Of a stretch of DNA of 64,000 nt, positions 8,540 to 17,894 are shown piece after piece. This DNA comes from Corynebacterium jeikeium (GTDB lineage: Bacteria > Actinomycetota > Actinomycetes > Mycobacteriales > Mycobacteriaceae), in NCBI RefSeq assembly GCF_000738265.1, contig NZ_JFCQ01000001.1:62001-126000 (forward strand). The letters run 5' to 3'. The notes beneath the pieces were generated by a model. It made no database searches. It was given only the letters and a program-made list of their open reading frames with translations, and was not told where the DNA came from. The first letter of the stretch is position 1, and every line of letters begins with the position of its first letter. The translations under genes were made by a program, and so were the position numbers.

Positions 8540-9853
8540 TCACCCCGGTGGCAGCCACGTGACGCGCCCGCTGACGCGCGCCATCCGCCCGCGTCCGTGT
8601 TGCCCGTTTACTCCGTTGTGGTACGCGCATAGTAGTGCCATGTTTTCGGGGTTCGTTTCCCCTCCTTTGGCAAATTCCTGCAGGTGGTGGACTTGGCATT
8701 CATTCGCCGGACGCCCGCACCCTGGCCAGCTGCAGCGCGTCGTCTCGGCTTCGAGCATGCGGCGTTGTTTTCTGGACGCCAACCGCCTCACCCTGTACAA
8801 GTTCACCGGCCCTTGCTCTGGAGATATCAGGGTGATGTAGTCTCCATCTTTCAGCCCTGTGCCGCCCACGCCCGCGGCAACCACATCTGCCCCGGAAGCC
8901 TCAGGCCCCGCGACAGTTTCTGAAGCCGCACCGTCGGCGCGGGCGCCGGCTACGCCCGTGCCGGTCGGGCCTGCAGTACTGGCTGCACCAGAAGGAGGCT
9001 GAGCGGCGCGGGCACGGTCGGCGCTGGCACGGTCGGCGCGGGCGCCGGCTGCGCCCGTGCCGGTCGGACCTGCAGTGCTGGCTGCACCAGAAGGAGGCTG
9101 AGCGGCGCGGGCACGGTCGGCGCTGGCACGGTCGGCGCGGGCACTGTCGGCGCAGGCACTGTCAGCGCGGGCAACTTGGATGCCAGCTTCCTCGAGCCGG
9201 CGGGCGACATACTCCGCGCCCGTGAGGACGGCGCCGTTGGTAGCTTGCAGTTCAATCTCGTCCCCGTGGCCACCGAGCACCTGCATGTAGTCATCCAAAC
9301 TGACGACAACGTTGGTGGTCAGCGTGCTGCGCTGGATGGTGCGATTCTCTGTCAGCCAAGCAAGTGGATCGGTGCGCGCGGATTCCCAAATTTCCGACAT
9401 GCGGTGCGACGGGCCGGTGAACTGAATGGTCGCTTTCTTCCCGTGCATGATCCGACGTCCCCCGTCGGCGGGAATCCGGGGGCCTTGCATTTCACGCCGC
9501 AGTTGCGTTGCCCGGCGGGAGATCGCCGCGTAGTCACCCGCTGTGTTGCAGAGCGCTTCGGTGAATACGTAGCGCTGTTTGATCCCCAGCATCCGCGCCC
9601 GCTCAGCGATGAGTATCAGCACGTCCAGCCCGTGTCCGTTGCGCCGCGCGGCCTCCAGGGCTCGCTTCTTGTACCTCGAGTACGCCGCCCCGGAAAAGTG
9701 TTCGGCAGCCCGCGCCACGCTCCGGGCAAGTTCCCGGTCCAGTGGCAGCTGCTCGGCGGGGGTTCCGAATGCTTCGGTCAGCAGCTCCACGCCGTGGCGC
9801 TGCGCGTCGGCCACTTGGCGCTGAAGCTCCGCGAGCTGCTGTAGTTTTTCCAT
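8540..9853 (-). CDS. DUF222/13E12-type HNH endonuclease-like protein
   Basis: 437 residues with an N-terminal helical DUF222/REP13E12-like region and a C-terminal HNH nuclease fold ([17 protein letters not shown], then [11 protein letters not shown]). Family members are common and often multicopy in actinobacteria; nuclease activity is inferred from the HNH motif and the biological role is unknown. Between the two parts is an Ala/Asp/Arg-rich linker containing a duplicated 33-residue unit. The ATG start at 9853 has TAGCGT 7 nt upstream. A palindrome with DnaA-box sequences lies in the upstream gap. Confidence 0.82.
   Translation of the reverse strand: MEKLQQLAELQRQVADAQRHGVELLTEAFGTPAEQLPLDRELARSVARAAEHFSGAAYSRYKKRALEAARRNGHGLDVLILIAERARMLGIKQRYVFTEALCNTAGDYAAISRRATQLRREMQGPRIPADGGRRIMHGKKATIQFTGPSHRMSEIWESARTDPLAWLTENRTIQRSTLTTNVVVSLDDYMQVLGGHGDEIELQATNGAVLTGAEYVARRLEEAGIQVARADSACADSARADRASADRARAAQPPSGAASTAGPTGTGAAGARADRASADRARAAQPPSGAASTAGPTGTGVAGARADGAASETVAGPEASGADVVAAGVGGTGLKDGDYITLISPEQGPVNLYRVRRLASRKQRRMLEAETTRCSWPGCGRPANECQVHHLQEFAKGGETNPENMALLCAYHNGVNGQHGRGRMARVSGRVTWLPPG
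8941..9138 (-). repeat. 99-bp tandem duplication in HNH gene
   Basis: Two almost identical 99-bp units (starting at 8941 and 9040), each encoding a 33-residue module around [19 protein letters not shown]. The copies differ by single substitutions, so the duplication is recent. Shorter RADSA/RASAD repeats flank it. Confidence 0.85.
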
Positions 9854-9866
9854 GCCTCGGACGCTA
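9851..9866 (-). promoter_or_regulatory. Leaderless promoter -10 of HNH gene
   Basis: TAGCGT on the minus strand (9866-9861), 7 nt before ATG 9853. Confidence 0.4.
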
Positions 9867-10171
9867 GACCATCGGCAAGAATCCCGCCTCGCCCCGTACG
9901 ACTGCCTGTGGATAACTCGCCCTCCCCGAGGGCGTTTTCCACAGGCAAATCATTTCCCCCTTGACAGCCTCTCCCCAGTGTGCAGTTCCAGCGCGCCGTC
10001 ATACCGCACACGGCTCGATATACCGCGCACGGCTCGACATACGCAGCTGCATCTGAGCTACATCGGGGCCAGATCCGAACCGCCGGCTCGACTCGCGACT
10101 GCGCGCCGACGTTCCTGCGCGCCGACGTTCCTGCGCGCTGGTGTCAGCGTGCCATGCCCGCGCGGCGTCCG
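9854..10171. other. 318-bp intergenic gap, HNH gene to pfkA
   Basis: No convincing gene. It holds the HNH promoter at its left end, a 45-bp imperfect palindrome with two facing DnaA-box sequences at 9903-9947, and short direct repeats further right (ccgcacacggctcgatataccgcgcacggctcgacat type near 10005-10040, and tcctgcgcgccgacgt type near 10110-10135). Confidence 0.6.
9903..9947. repeat. Palindrome carrying two facing DnaA-box sequences
   Basis: Outer arms TGCCTGTGG (9903-9911) and CCACAGGCA (9939-9947) are perfectly complementary; inner arms CGCCCTC (9918-9924) and GAGGGCG (9928-9934) form a second stem with a 3-nt loop. The outer arms contain TGTGGATAA (9907-9915), the exact complement of the consensus DnaA box TTATCCACA, and TTTTCCACA (9935-9943), one mismatch from consensus, facing the first. 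The palindrome is certain; DnaA binding is inference. Confidence 0.6.
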
Positions 10172-11200
10172 CTAGCCGAAGAGCGAGCGCGCGGTGGCGT
10201 AGCGCTTCTCTGGTACTTCCTTCAAAGTACCGACGGCCTCTTCAAAGTCGATCAGTTCGATGCTGCCACCCTTGAGCGCAACGACCTTGCCGAATTCTCC
10301 CCTGATCGCGGCTTTGGTGGCGTTCACGGCAAACCGGGTGGCCAGCACTCGGTCGAACGCCGTGGGGGTTCCGCCGCGCTGGATGTGTCCCAGAACGGTC
10401 GACCGCACGTCGGTATCCAGTCGGTTTTCAATCTCCTTGGCGATCAGCGCGGACATGTTCTGGAACTTCTCGTGGCCGAACTGGTCTACTTCGCGTTCGG
10501 CAACGTCGAGGGTTCCTTCCTTCGGCAACGCCCCCTCGGCCACGACAATGATGCCGTACTTCTCCCCCAGCTGGAATCGACGAGCCATGCGGCGGCAGAC
10601 GTCATCGATGTCGAAGGGGAATTCCGGAATCAGGATCTCGTGCGCACCTCCGGCCATGCCCGCGTGCAGCGCAATCCAGCCGACGTGGCGGCCCATGACT
10701 TCCACGATCATCACGCGGTCGTGTGATTCGGCGGTGGTGTGCAGGCGGTCGATGGCGTCGGTGGCTACGGCGACGGCGGTGTCAAAGCCGAAGGTGTAGT
10801 CGGTGCCGTTGACGTCGTTGTCAATGGTTTTCGGCACGCCGATTACTGGCACGCCGTTGTCGTGCAGGAAGCGTGCGCCTTTCAGGGTGCCTTCGCCGCC
10901 GATGGGAATTAGGGCGTCGATGCCCGCGTCCGCGAGGTTGGCTTTCACGCGATCGATGCCGGCCATGAAGTCGTTGGGGTGTAGGCGTCCGGTACCGAGG
11001 ATCGTGCCGCCGCGTCGCAGGATCCGGTCGATGAAGTCGTCGTCGTACAGTTGCACGCGACGGTCTTCCAGTAGTCCCTGCCAGCCGTCTTCAAATCCGA
11101 CGACGGTATGGCCTTGTTCGGCCGCTGTCCGCACGATGCCTCGGATGACGGCGTTCAATCCTGGGCAGTCTCCACCACTGGTCAAGGTCGCAATACGCAT
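10172..11200 (-). CDS. pfkA: 6-phosphofructokinase
   Basis: Phosphorylates fructose 6-phosphate to fructose 1,6-bisphosphate, the committed step of glycolysis. 342 residues, family length. Visible motifs are [24 protein letters not shown], the catalytic PKTIDNDV loop, MGRHVGW and [15 protein letters not shown]. The Gly after GGE is compatible with ATP use, and the protein matches the actinobacterial PfkA type. TACACT lies 7 nt before ATG 11200, so the message is probably leaderless. It sits between gatB and gatA, as in M. tuberculosis. Confidence 0.96.
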   Translation of the reverse strand: MRIATLTSGGDCPGLNAVIRGIVRTAAEQGHTVVGFEDGWQGLLEDRRVQLYDDDFIDRILRRGGTILGTGRLHPNDFMAGIDRVKANLADAGIDALIPIGGEGTLKGARFLHDNGVPVIGVPKTIDNDVNGTDYTFGFDTAVAVATDAIDRLHTTAESHDRVMIVEVMGRHVGWIALHAGMAGGAHEILIPEFPFDIDDVCRRMARRFQLGEKYGIIVVAEGALPKEGTLDVAEREVDQFGHEKFQNMSALIAKEIENRLDTDVRSTVLGHIQRGGTPTAFDRVLATRFAVNATKAAIRGEFGKVVALKGGSIELIDFEEAVGTLKEVPEKRYATARSLFG

Positions 11201-11213
11201 GCTTTAAAGTGTA
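11198..11213 (-). promoter_or_regulatory. Leaderless promoter -10 of pfkA
   Basis: TACACT on the minus strand (11213-11208), 7 nt before ATG 11200. Confidence 0.6.
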
Positions 11214-11265
11214 GCGACACGCTGCCGGATCTGCCGGGCGGAACTGGAAGCCTTTTTATTGACGC

Positions 11266-12654
11266 CTACTCGCCTCCCCGACTGACCTCTGACCGAGCCA
11301 TGCCGGAGGCCACCGCGCCGAGAATCAGCATGACTACCGCGGGCAGCAGGGAGTCCCCGAAGGCCTGGGGGCCGACCACGCCGACGCGGGCTTGCACAAC
11401 GGCGGCGATGACGGCGGCTCCGGTGACGGCGCCGAGTTGCCGGGTGGCGTTGTACATTCCAGAGCCCGCACCGGCGAACTGGGGCGGCAGGTCCCGAAGG
11501 GTGGTGGTGGAGTTCGGAGCCCAGACGAAGGAGTTTCCGAACCCGAGGATCACGAACGCGCCGATCATCATCCACAGAGGCCGTTCGGGTCGCATGGAGA
11601 ACACCAACGCGGCCACGCCCGTGGCCATGAGGCAGAACCCCAGTACTGCGAAGCGTCGGGGCGCATATCGGTCGACCAGCCTGCCGACGAAGGGCGCCAT
11701 GAGGCCAGCGATGATGGCCATGGGCGTCACGACGAAAGAGGCTTTCATTGGGCTGAAGCGGTGAACTTCCTGCAGGAACATCATCACTGGCACCATCATG
11801 CCGGCGATGGTGAAGCCCATCGTGAAGATGGATGCGTTGCCGAAGGCGAAATGGCGGCGTGCGAACAGGGCGATCGGAACTAGCGCACTGCCTGCGGACA
11901 GGCGCGACTGGAGCCAGACGAATGCCACCATCAGCGCCACGCCTCCGAGCAGCAGCGCCCAGATCCACGGCGCCCAGCCGGCGGGGTCGCCTTCCTGGAT
12001 GCCGTAGATGACCATGGTCATCGCCACCATGGACAGGACGATCGACGGCAGGTTGATGCGTTCTTCCGTCGGCTGGAACCGCGGTACCCAGCGGGCGACC
12101 ATCACGACGGACAGCACGCCGATAGGCACGTTGATGAAGAACACCCACTGCCAGGTTGCGTATTGGGTGATGAAGCCTCCGAGCAGTGGTCCGGCGAGCG
12201 TGGAGATTCCCGCCGTGGCACCCCAGATGCCCAGTGCTGCCCCGCGCTTGTCGCGCGGGAAGATGCGGTTGATCACGCTCATGGTCTGGGGCGTCAATAA
12301 AGATCCGCCAATACCCTGCACGGCGCGGGCGGCGATCAGCGCTTCGATGCTGCCGGCCAGTCCGCAGGCCAGCGACGAGAGCGTGAAGATCGTCATGCCC
12401 GCGATGTACAGGTTTTTCGGCCCGAAGCGGTCGCCCAGTCGGCCGGTGACCATCAGGGGTACCGCGAATGCCAGCAGGTACGCGCTGGTGACCCACAGCA
12501 CCTGCCCGTAGTCGGCCTGCAGGTCGGCCTGGAACGCGGGCGTGGCGACGGCCACGATCGTCTGATCCAGCAGGATCATGAAGAAGCCGATGCACAGCGC
12601 CACCAGGGCGCGCCATGCTTGTGGGAGCGGAAGCGGCAGGGCGGGGTATTTCAC
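11266..12654 (-). CDS. MFS drug exporter, DHA2 (EmrB/QacA) type
   Basis: 462 residues with about 14 predicted hydrophobic helices. Motifs typical of proton-driven multidrug antiporters are visible: LDQTIVAVATPAFQ in helix 1, GRLGDRFGPKNLY (motif A) between helices 2 and 3, and GATAGISTLAGPLLGG (motif C) in helix 5. Substrate cannot be told from sequence. The frame is open far upstream, but the GTG at 12654 shares its first base with the last base of the preceding NUDIX stop (TAGTG). This supports that start and translational coupling with the NUDIX gene. Confidence 0.88.
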   Translation of the reverse strand: MKYPALPLPLPQAWRALVALCIGFFMILLDQTIVAVATPAFQADLQADYGQVLWVTSAYLLAFAVPLMVTGRLGDRFGPKNLYIAGMTIFTLSSLACGLAGSIEALIAARAVQGIGGSLLTPQTMSVINRIFPRDKRGAALGIWGATAGISTLAGPLLGGFITQYATWQWVFFINVPIGVLSVVMVARWVPRFQPTEERINLPSIVLSMVAMTMVIYGIQEGDPAGWAPWIWALLLGGVALMVAFVWLQSRLSAGSALVPIALFARRHFAFGNASIFTMGFTIAGMMVPVMMFLQEVHRFSPMKASFVVTPMAIIAGLMAPFVGRLVDRYAPRRFAVLGFCLMATGVAALVFSMRPERPLWMMIGAFVILGFGNSFVWAPNSTTTLRDLPPQFAGAGSGMYNATRQLGAVTGAAVIAAVVQARVGVVGPQAFGDSLLPAVVMLILGAVASGMARSEVSRGGE

Positions 12655-13337
12655 TAGAGGGAGTCTACTGCCGCCCGCAGGGTCGGCAAACTGGATTTGA
12701 ACTCCGGCATCAGTGGCAGTTCTTCCAGCCGGTCGATGGGCTGCCACAGTAGCTCCAGCGATTCGGCGGTCGGATGAAGTTCCAGGTGTTCGGAACAGGT
12801 GGCCAGGACGGTGGTGTACGTCCACTCGGTGATCTCCGGGTTTTCGTATTCCCACCAGAACGTGCCTCCGAGTCCGAAGATGCCGTGCGCATCCAGCGAG
12901 GCATCCAGGCTGGGGTGCCGGACGGGGAATTCTCGCAGGGCTTGGCGGGGATCCCCGTTGCGCTCGACGATCTTTTCAATGTCGGCAAACAGGTGCCGTT
13001 CGTCGTCACGGACGGGCAGGCGGCAGTAGGCGGTCTTGACGGGCACGGTGGAGGTCACGATTTCTCTGTGCACCTTTACTGAGGACGCCCCCACGCCCGT
13101 CTCCTCCCACGTCTCCCGCAGGGCACCGTCGGTGGGTGATTCGCCGACGTCGATCGCTCCCCCGGGCAGAGCCCAGGTGCCGCCGCGATTGGTCCACTTG
13201 GCGCGGTGCTGCATCAGGACGTGCTGGTCGTCGGTGACGAGGAACAGCCCCGCCGCGCCGAGCACTCCCCAGCGCCGGGACCCGTCGGGGTCTTCGACTA
13301 AGCCGTCGCCTGTGTAAAGTTCGGGAATCCTACCCAT
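12654..13337 (-). CDS. NUDIX hydrolase
   Basis: 227 residues. A complete Nudix box is visible, GGAIDVGESPTDGALRETW followed by EETGV, which fits Gx5Ex7REUxEExGU apart from Thr at one hydrophobic position; it coordinates Mg2+ for hydrolysis of a nucleoside diphosphate linked to another group. Substrate unknown. The start ATG 13337 is chosen over two upstream in-frame starts because TATGGT lies 7 nt before it. The stop overlaps the MFS GTG by one base, so the two genes form a two-gene operon. Confidence 0.85.
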   Translation of the reverse strand: MGRIPELYTGDGLVEDPDGSRRWGVLGAAGLFLVTDDQHVLMQHRAKWTNRGGTWALPGGAIDVGESPTDGALRETWEETGVGASSVKVHREIVTSTVPVKTAYCRLPVRDDERHLFADIEKIVERNGDPRQALREFPVRHPSLDASLDAHGIFGLGGTFWWEYENPEITEWTYTTVLATCSEHLELHPTAESLELLWQPIDRLEELPLMPEFKSSLPTLRAAVDSL

Positions 13338-13350
13338 GTCCCCCACCATA
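13335..13350 (-). promoter_or_regulatory. Leaderless promoter -10 of NUDIX-MFS operon
   Basis: TATGGT on the minus strand (13350-13345), 7 nt before ATG 13337. The run GGGGGAC between them could also act as a close Shine-Dalgarno. Confidence 0.5.
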
Positions 13351-13387
13351 CGCGGATCCGCGCCCGGCCAAACGCTGCCGGTCTGGA

Positions 13388-13411
13388 CCAGGGCGCCTGC
13401 CAGCGCCCTGG
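13388..13411. terminator. Hairpin downstream of gatA
   Basis: Perfect 9-bp stem (CCAGGGCGC and GCGCCCTGG) with a 6-nt loop, in the 149-bp gap between gatA and the NUDIX gene. No U-tract follows on either strand. A second GC-rich imperfect hairpin lies right after the gatA stop (about 13459-13486). Confidence 0.35.
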
Positions 13412-13486
13412 CCATTTCAGTGCCCTAGCCCCCGGCGAGGCTTTGCCTGGATGGAAGCGCCCGCCCGGCCAGGCCGGCTCGGGCGG

Positions 13487-14989
13487 TTAGGCGCGGCCTG
13501 CTTCGAAGGCGGCTCCGACGCGGTACAGGCGGTCGTCGCCGTGCGCCGGCCCCATGATCTGCAGGCCCGTCGGCAGGCCGGTGTCGCTGGCGAAGCCGCC
13601 GGGCACGGACATGCCGCATACGCCCGCCAGGTTCAGCGGCAGGGTGAACAGGTCGAACATGTACATTGCCAACGGGTCGTCGGTCTTCTCGCCCAGCTTG
13701 AAGGCGGTGGACGGCGTCACGGGAGCGACGATCGCGTCGACCTGCTCGTAGGCCTTGGCGAAGTCCTGGGAGATCAGGTTGCGGACGCGCTGGGCCTGCA
13801 AGTAGTACGCGTCGTAGTAGCCGACGGACAGAGCGTAGGTGCCCAGCATGATGCGGCGCTTGACCTCCGAGCCGAAGCCTTCGGCGCGGGTCAGGCTCAT
13901 CACCTGGTCGGCGGAGCGGCTGCCGTCGTCGCCGCGGCGCTGGCCGTAGCGCATGCCGTCGAAGCGGGCCAGGTTGGAACTGACCTCACACGGCAGGATC
14001 AGGTAGTACGCGTTCAGTGCGTGGTCGAAGTTCGGGCAATCGACCTCCACCAGCTCTGCACCCTGGGACTTCAGCTGCTCCAGGTTCGCGTTGTACGCCT
14101 CCAGCACGCCGGGCTGGAAGGCCTCTGCGCGCTGGAACTGCTTGACCACACCCAGCTTCACGCCGCTCAGGTCCCCGGAAGATCCCTGCTTCGCGGCCTC
14201 GACGACCGGCGCGACTGCGTGGGAGGAGGAGGTCGAATCGTTGGCGTCATGCCCCGCAATAACCTCGTGCAGCAGCGCGGTATCCAGAACCGTGCGCGCC
14301 GTCGGCCCGCCCTGATCCAGGGAGGAAGCACAAGCCACCAGGCCGTAGCGGGAAACGGTGCCGTAGGTCGGCTTCACGCCGACGGTGTTGGTCAGCGCGG
14401 CGGGCTGGCGGATGGAGCCACCCGTGTCCGTGCCGATGGCCAGCGGAGCCATGCCCGCGGCCAGGGCTGCCGACGAGCCGCCGCCAGAGCCACCCGGGGT
14501 GCGCTCTAGGTCGTAGGGGTTCTTCGTCGGGCCGTAGGCGGAGTTCTCGGTGGAGGAGCCCATGGCGAACTCGTCCATGTTCGTCTTGCCCAGGATCGGG
14601 ATGCCGGCGGCGCGCAGACGCATGGTGACGGTCGCGTCGTAGGGGCTCATGTAGCCTTCCAGCATCTTGGAGGCACACGTCGTCGGAGCATCGGTGGTGG
14701 TAAAGACGTCCTTCAGCGCCAGCGGCACGCCGGCCAGCTTGCTGGTCGGCTGGTCGCCGGCGGCCAGGGCGTCGTCGACATTCGAGGCCGCCGCCAGCGC
14801 TTCGTCGGCGCCGACGTGGAGGAATGCGTTGATGTCGCCGTCGATCTCGCCGATGCGGTCCAGGTGGGCCTGCGTAACCTCCTGAGAGCTGATCTCGCGC
14901 GCGTGGATCTTCTCCGCCAGTTCCGCGGCGGTCCAGGTGGTGAAGTCCGAGTCGTCCCGGGAACCGACGATGTACTTATTCTCAGCCAT
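13487..14989 (-). CDS. gatA: Asp/Glu-tRNA amidotransferase subunit A
   Basis: GatA, the glutaminase subunit that supplies ammonia to GatB. 500 residues of the amidase-signature family. The Ser-cisSer-Lys triad is visible: Lys93 ([10 protein letters not shown]), Ser168 ([11 protein letters not shown]) and nucleophile Ser192 ([13 protein letters not shown]). It follows gatC by 79 bp on the same strand; ATG 14989 has an AGGAAC Shine-Dalgarno-like sequence upstream. Confidence 0.97.
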   Translation of the reverse strand: MAENKYIVGSRDDSDFTTWTAAELAEKIHAREISSQEVTQAHLDRIGEIDGDINAFLHVGADEALAAASNVDDALAAGDQPTSKLAGVPLALKDVFTTTDAPTTCASKMLEGYMSPYDATVTMRLRAAGIPILGKTNMDEFAMGSSTENSAYGPTKNPYDLERTPGGSGGGSSAALAAGMAPLAIGTDTGGSIRQPAALTNTVGVKPTYGTVSRYGLVACASSLDQGGPTARTVLDTALLHEVIAGHDANDSTSSSHAVAPVVEAAKQGSSGDLSGVKLGVVKQFQRAEAFQPGVLEAYNANLEQLKSQGAELVEVDCPNFDHALNAYYLILPCEVSSNLARFDGMRYGQRRGDDGSRSADQVMSLTRAEGFGSEVKRRIMLGTYALSVGYYDAYYLQAQRVRNLISQDFAKAYEQVDAIVAPVTPSTAFKLGEKTDDPLAMYMFDLFTLPLNLAGVCGMSVPGGFASDTGLPTGLQIMGPAHGDDRLYRVGAAFEAGRA

Positions 14990-15068
14990 GAGTGTTCCTG
15001 AAGTTCCTTCTTCTAACGATTGATTGTTTGGCGTGCGGGCCTTTATGACGCCAGCCGCCCCAGCCGGT

Positions 15069-15374
15069 CTAGTCCGCCAGGATCTGCGGCACTTCGAAGC
15101 GCTGCTCGCTTTGCTTCGGCGCCTGGTCCAGTGCCTGCTCCGCCTTCAGGCTCGGCACGACTACGTCTTCCCGCATGACGGCGACGTCTCCGTCAACGTT
15201 TTGGGTGGGGTGGCTCAGCGGCTCAATACCTTCGGTGTCGACCTTCCTGATCGCGGCCACGTGATCGACAATCCCGTCGATCTGAGCTGCGTATTCATCC
15301 AACTCCTGCTCCCCCAGGGCCAGGCGGGCCAGGCGGGCCAGGTGGGCAACATCTTCGCGCGAAATCTCAGACAT
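15069..15374 (-). CDS. gatC: Asp/Glu-tRNA amidotransferase subunit C
   Basis: GatC, the small subunit that wraps around GatA and stabilises the GatCAB complex. 101 residues, with the conserved [17 protein letters not shown] start and the [13 protein letters not shown] and REDVV segments. ATG 15374 is chosen over the upstream start at 15392 because TAGAGT lies 7 nt before it and family members start with MSEISRED-like sequences. First gene of gatC-gatA, divergent from the ACT-domain gene. Confidence 0.95.
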   Translation of the reverse strand: MSEISREDVAHLARLARLALGEQELDEYAAQIDGIVDHVAAIRKVDTEGIEPLSHPTQNVDGDVAVMREDVVVPSLKAEQALDQAPKQSEQRFEVPQILAD

Positions 15375-15387
15375 GGGTTCCACTCTA
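15372..15387 (-). promoter_or_regulatory. Leaderless promoter -10 of gatCA
   Basis: TAGAGT on the minus strand (15387-15382), 7 nt before ATG 15374. It lies in a 63-bp divergent gap shared with the ACT-gene promoter. Confidence 0.6.
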
Positions 15388-15424
15388 GTCAAGCCAACCA
15401 GCCCCCGTGGACTTCAGGTGGCGC

Positions 15425-15440
15425 TAATATCGGTTCTATG
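15425..15440 (+). promoter_or_regulatory. Leaderless promoter -10 of ACT-domain gene
   Basis: TAATAT (15425-15430), 7 nt before ATG 15438; close to the consensus -10. Confidence 0.6.
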
Positions 15441-16109
15441 TCTTTCCTCATGCGTGTCCGTATGCCCGATACCCCTGGCTCCCTCGGCCTGCTGGCCATG
15501 GCGCTGGGAACCGTCGGCGGGGACATCCGGGGCGTCGATATCGTTGGTCAGGCTGAACTCGAAGAGCCAAACACAGTGGTCGACGACATTGTCGTGTCCC
15601 TCCCCACCGGGCATTTGCCCGACAGTCTGATCACGGCCACGCAGGAACTCGATGGTTTCTTTGTCGATTCGATCCGCCCCTTTTCAGGCACAGTCGACCG
15701 ACGCGGCCAGATTCAGATGCTGTCCGGGGTGGCGGAGCAGCGGCGTCATATAGAAAAAGCGCTAGAGATCCTCATGCAGGATCTGCCCCGCACCATGACG
15801 GCAGGCTGGGCGGTCGTGCTGGAAACGTCTCCGCGGACGCACCGGGTGGCGGCTTCGTCTGCCGCGCCGGAGGACAATGGCCAGGAGCTCGACCAGCCCC
15901 CGCTGACCGAAGCGCGCGTGCTGAACCCCGAGCGCGAGGACTGGATCCCCGAGAACTGGGCCGTTATGGATTCCGCGCTGGCGGGCACTCCGATCGCCGG
16001 GACGGATCTGCTTTTGATCGTCGGCAGGCCGGGTGGGCCGGACTTCCTGGTCAGCGAGGTGGAGCATTTGCGCCAGCTCGGCTCGATTTTCGGCGCGCTG
16101 TTCAGCTAG
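15438..16109 (+). CDS. ACT-domain amino-acid-binding protein
   Basis: 223 residues. The N-terminal ~75 residues (FLMRVRMPDTPGSLGLLAMA, then GGDIRGVDIVG) are a regulatory ACT domain that usually binds an amino acid. The remainder has no recognised catalytic motif. It occupies the place of M. tuberculosis Rv3013, divergent from gatC. A regulatory or sensing role is inferred; the ligand is unknown. The downstream neighbour ilvA also has ACT-like domains but lies on the other strand. Confidence 0.82.
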   Translation: MSFLMRVRMPDTPGSLGLLAMALGTVGGDIRGVDIVGQAELEEPNTVVDDIVVSLPTGHLPDSLITATQELDGFFVDSIRPFSGTVDRRGQIQMLSGVAEQRRHIEKALEILMQDLPRTMTAGWAVVLETSPRTHRVAASSAAPEDNGQELDQPPLTEARVLNPEREDWIPENWAVMDSALAGTPIAGTDLLLIVGRPGGPDFLVSEVEHLRQLGSIFGALFS

Positions 16110-16128
16110 CGCCAGCGAGCGGCACGCT

Positions 16129-17688
16129 CTATTCGGCGCTGATGAAGAAGTCGTACGCAGGACTGTCCGTCACGTCCGTGGCGTGGTAGCCCAGCTGCTG
16201 CAGGTGGGCCTGGAATTCCGGGTCGCCGGAGACGTCCTCGAACGCCGCCAGCACACGACCGTGGTCCATGCCGAAGCTGCGGTAGTGGAAGCCGGTGATG
16301 TTCCAGCGGGTGCCCAGCACTTCCAGGAAGTGCTGCAACGCGCCCGGGTTTTCGGGGAATTCAAAGCTGTAGGCGGTCTCGTCGACGTGCTGGCCGGGCG
16401 TTCCGCCGATCATGTAGCGGACGTGTTCCTTCGCAACGTCGTCGTCTGACAGGTCGACCACGCCGTAGCCTGCTTCGCGGAGGTCTGCGGTGATGGCTTT
16501 GCGCTCATCCTCGCCGTTTTTTAGCTTGACGCCCACAAAAATACGGGCGGGCTTTTCACCGTCGCGTTGGCCGACTCGGTAGCTGAATTCTGTGACGGCA
16601 CGGTGGCCAAGCAGTTTGCAGAACTCGAGGAAGGCTCCCTCGCGTTCGGGGATGGTCACGCCGAAGATGCCTTCACCGCCCTCGCCGATTTCCGCGCGCT
16701 CGGAGACGTAGCGCAGGGAGTGGAAGTTGACGTTCGCGCCGGAGAGGACGTGCGCCAGAGTTTCCCCTTCGAGTTGGTGGGTGGCAGCGTAGCGCTTCAG
16801 GCCTGCGAGGGCGACGGCGCCGGCGGGCTCGGCGATGGCTCGCGTGTCGTCGAAGATGTCCTTGATGGCGGCGCTGATCTCGTCGGAGCTGACGGTGATG
16901 ACGTCGTCGAGGTATTCGCGGCAGAGCCGGAATGTTTCGGCGCCAATCTGCTTGACGGCCACGCCTTCGGCAAAGAGGCTTACGTGGTCGAGGGCTACGG
17001 GCTTTCCGGCGGCGAGCGCGTGCGTGAGGCAGGCGGATTCCACCGGCTCCACGCCGATGACCTTGATGTTCGGATTCAGTTCTTTGAGCAGCACGGAGAT
17101 TCCAGCGGCCAGTCCACCGCCGCCGACCTGGACGAAGACGCGGTCGACGTCCGGGCGGGCTTGGAAGATTTCCAGCCCGGCGGTGCCTTGGCCGGCGATT
17201 ACCGCTTCGTCGTCGAAGGGGGCTACCCAGACCATGCCCTCAGCCTCGGAAAGCTCCATGGCCTTGGCCTTGGCCTCGTCGAAGTTGGCGCCGTGCAGCA
17301 GCACTTCCCCGCCAAAACTGCGAACCGCATCGATTTTGATGCTGGGGGTGACTTCCGGCATCACGATCACGGTGCGGATGCCTAGCTCAGTGCCGGACAG
17401 CGCTACGCCCTGGGCGTGGTTTCCAGCGGAGGCCGCGACGACTCCGCGGGCGCGCTCTTCTTCCGTGAGCTGGGCCATGCGGTTGAATGCGCCGCGGATT
17501 TTGAAGCTGTGGACGGGCTGCAGGTCTTCGCGCTTGACCAGAATCTCGTTGCCAATGCGCTTCGACAGCGTTTCCATGTGCTCGAGTGGCGTGTTCGTTG
17601 CGACTCGGTAGACGGGCGCGGAAACGATCTTCTTCAGGTATTCCGCGCCGTTTCCCCCGCTGACAGGATGCGAAGCTTCATGTGACAT
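16129..17688 (-). CDS. ilvA: Threonine ammonia-lyase, biosynthetic
   Basis: PLP enzyme converting threonine to 2-oxobutanoate, the first step to isoleucine. The PLP lysine is Lys63 in HSFKIRGAFNR; the phosphate-binding VGGGGLAAG loop and the SAGNHAQGVA motif are present. At 519 residues it has the long form with two C-terminal ACT-like regulatory modules (about residues 335-410 and 425-515), as in E. coli IlvA, whereas the C. glutamicum enzyme is shorter (about 436 residues). Isoleucine feedback control is expected from the family. TATACT 7 nt before the ATG predicts a leaderless mRNA. Confidence 0.95.
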   Translation of the reverse strand: MSHEASHPVSGGNGAEYLKKIVSAPVYRVATNTPLEHMETLSKRIGNEILVKREDLQPVHSFKIRGAFNRMAQLTEEERARGVVAASAGNHAQGVALSGTELGIRTVIVMPEVTPSIKIDAVRSFGGEVLLHGANFDEAKAKAMELSEAEGMVWVAPFDDEAVIAGQGTAGLEIFQARPDVDRVFVQVGGGGLAAGISVLLKELNPNIKVIGVEPVESACLTHALAAGKPVALDHVSLFAEGVAVKQIGAETFRLCREYLDDVITVSSDEISAAIKDIFDDTRAIAEPAGAVALAGLKRYAATHQLEGETLAHVLSGANVNFHSLRYVSERAEIGEGGEGIFGVTIPEREGAFLEFCKLLGHRAVTEFSYRVGQRDGEKPARIFVGVKLKNGEDERKAITADLREAGYGVVDLSDDDVAKEHVRYMIGGTPGQHVDETAYSFEFPENPGALQHFLEVLGTRWNITGFHYRSFGMDHGRVLAAFEDVSGDPEFQAHLQQLGYHATDVTDSPAYDFFISAE

Positions 17689-17701
17689 GCGCTTCAGTAT
17701 A
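17686..17701 (-). promoter_or_regulatory. Leaderless promoter -10 of ilvA
   Basis: TATACT on the minus strand (17701-17696), one base from the consensus TATAAT, followed by 7 nt and ATG 17688. Confidence 0.68.
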
Positions 17702-17894
17702 GCCCCGCCGGTGATCCCCCTTACCCGGCGGTCCCCACACCCCCACAGTCGCGAGCCCCGGCGTTACTGCCCCGCCCCAGCCGCCACTGCGACTGCTAAG
17801 GCTGCGGCCGCGCTACCAGCTCTGCGCCAACGCCCCTGCGCCAACTTCCCTGAGGTAACACCTCTGCGCGGTTTAACACCAATGGCGCTGGCGC

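Noticed and set aside
10172-11200. PPi-dependent phosphofructokinase
   Set aside because: The GGDCPGLN and GGEGT motifs and full similarity to mycobacterial PfkA fit the ATP type; no PPi-specific GGDDS-type motif is seen.
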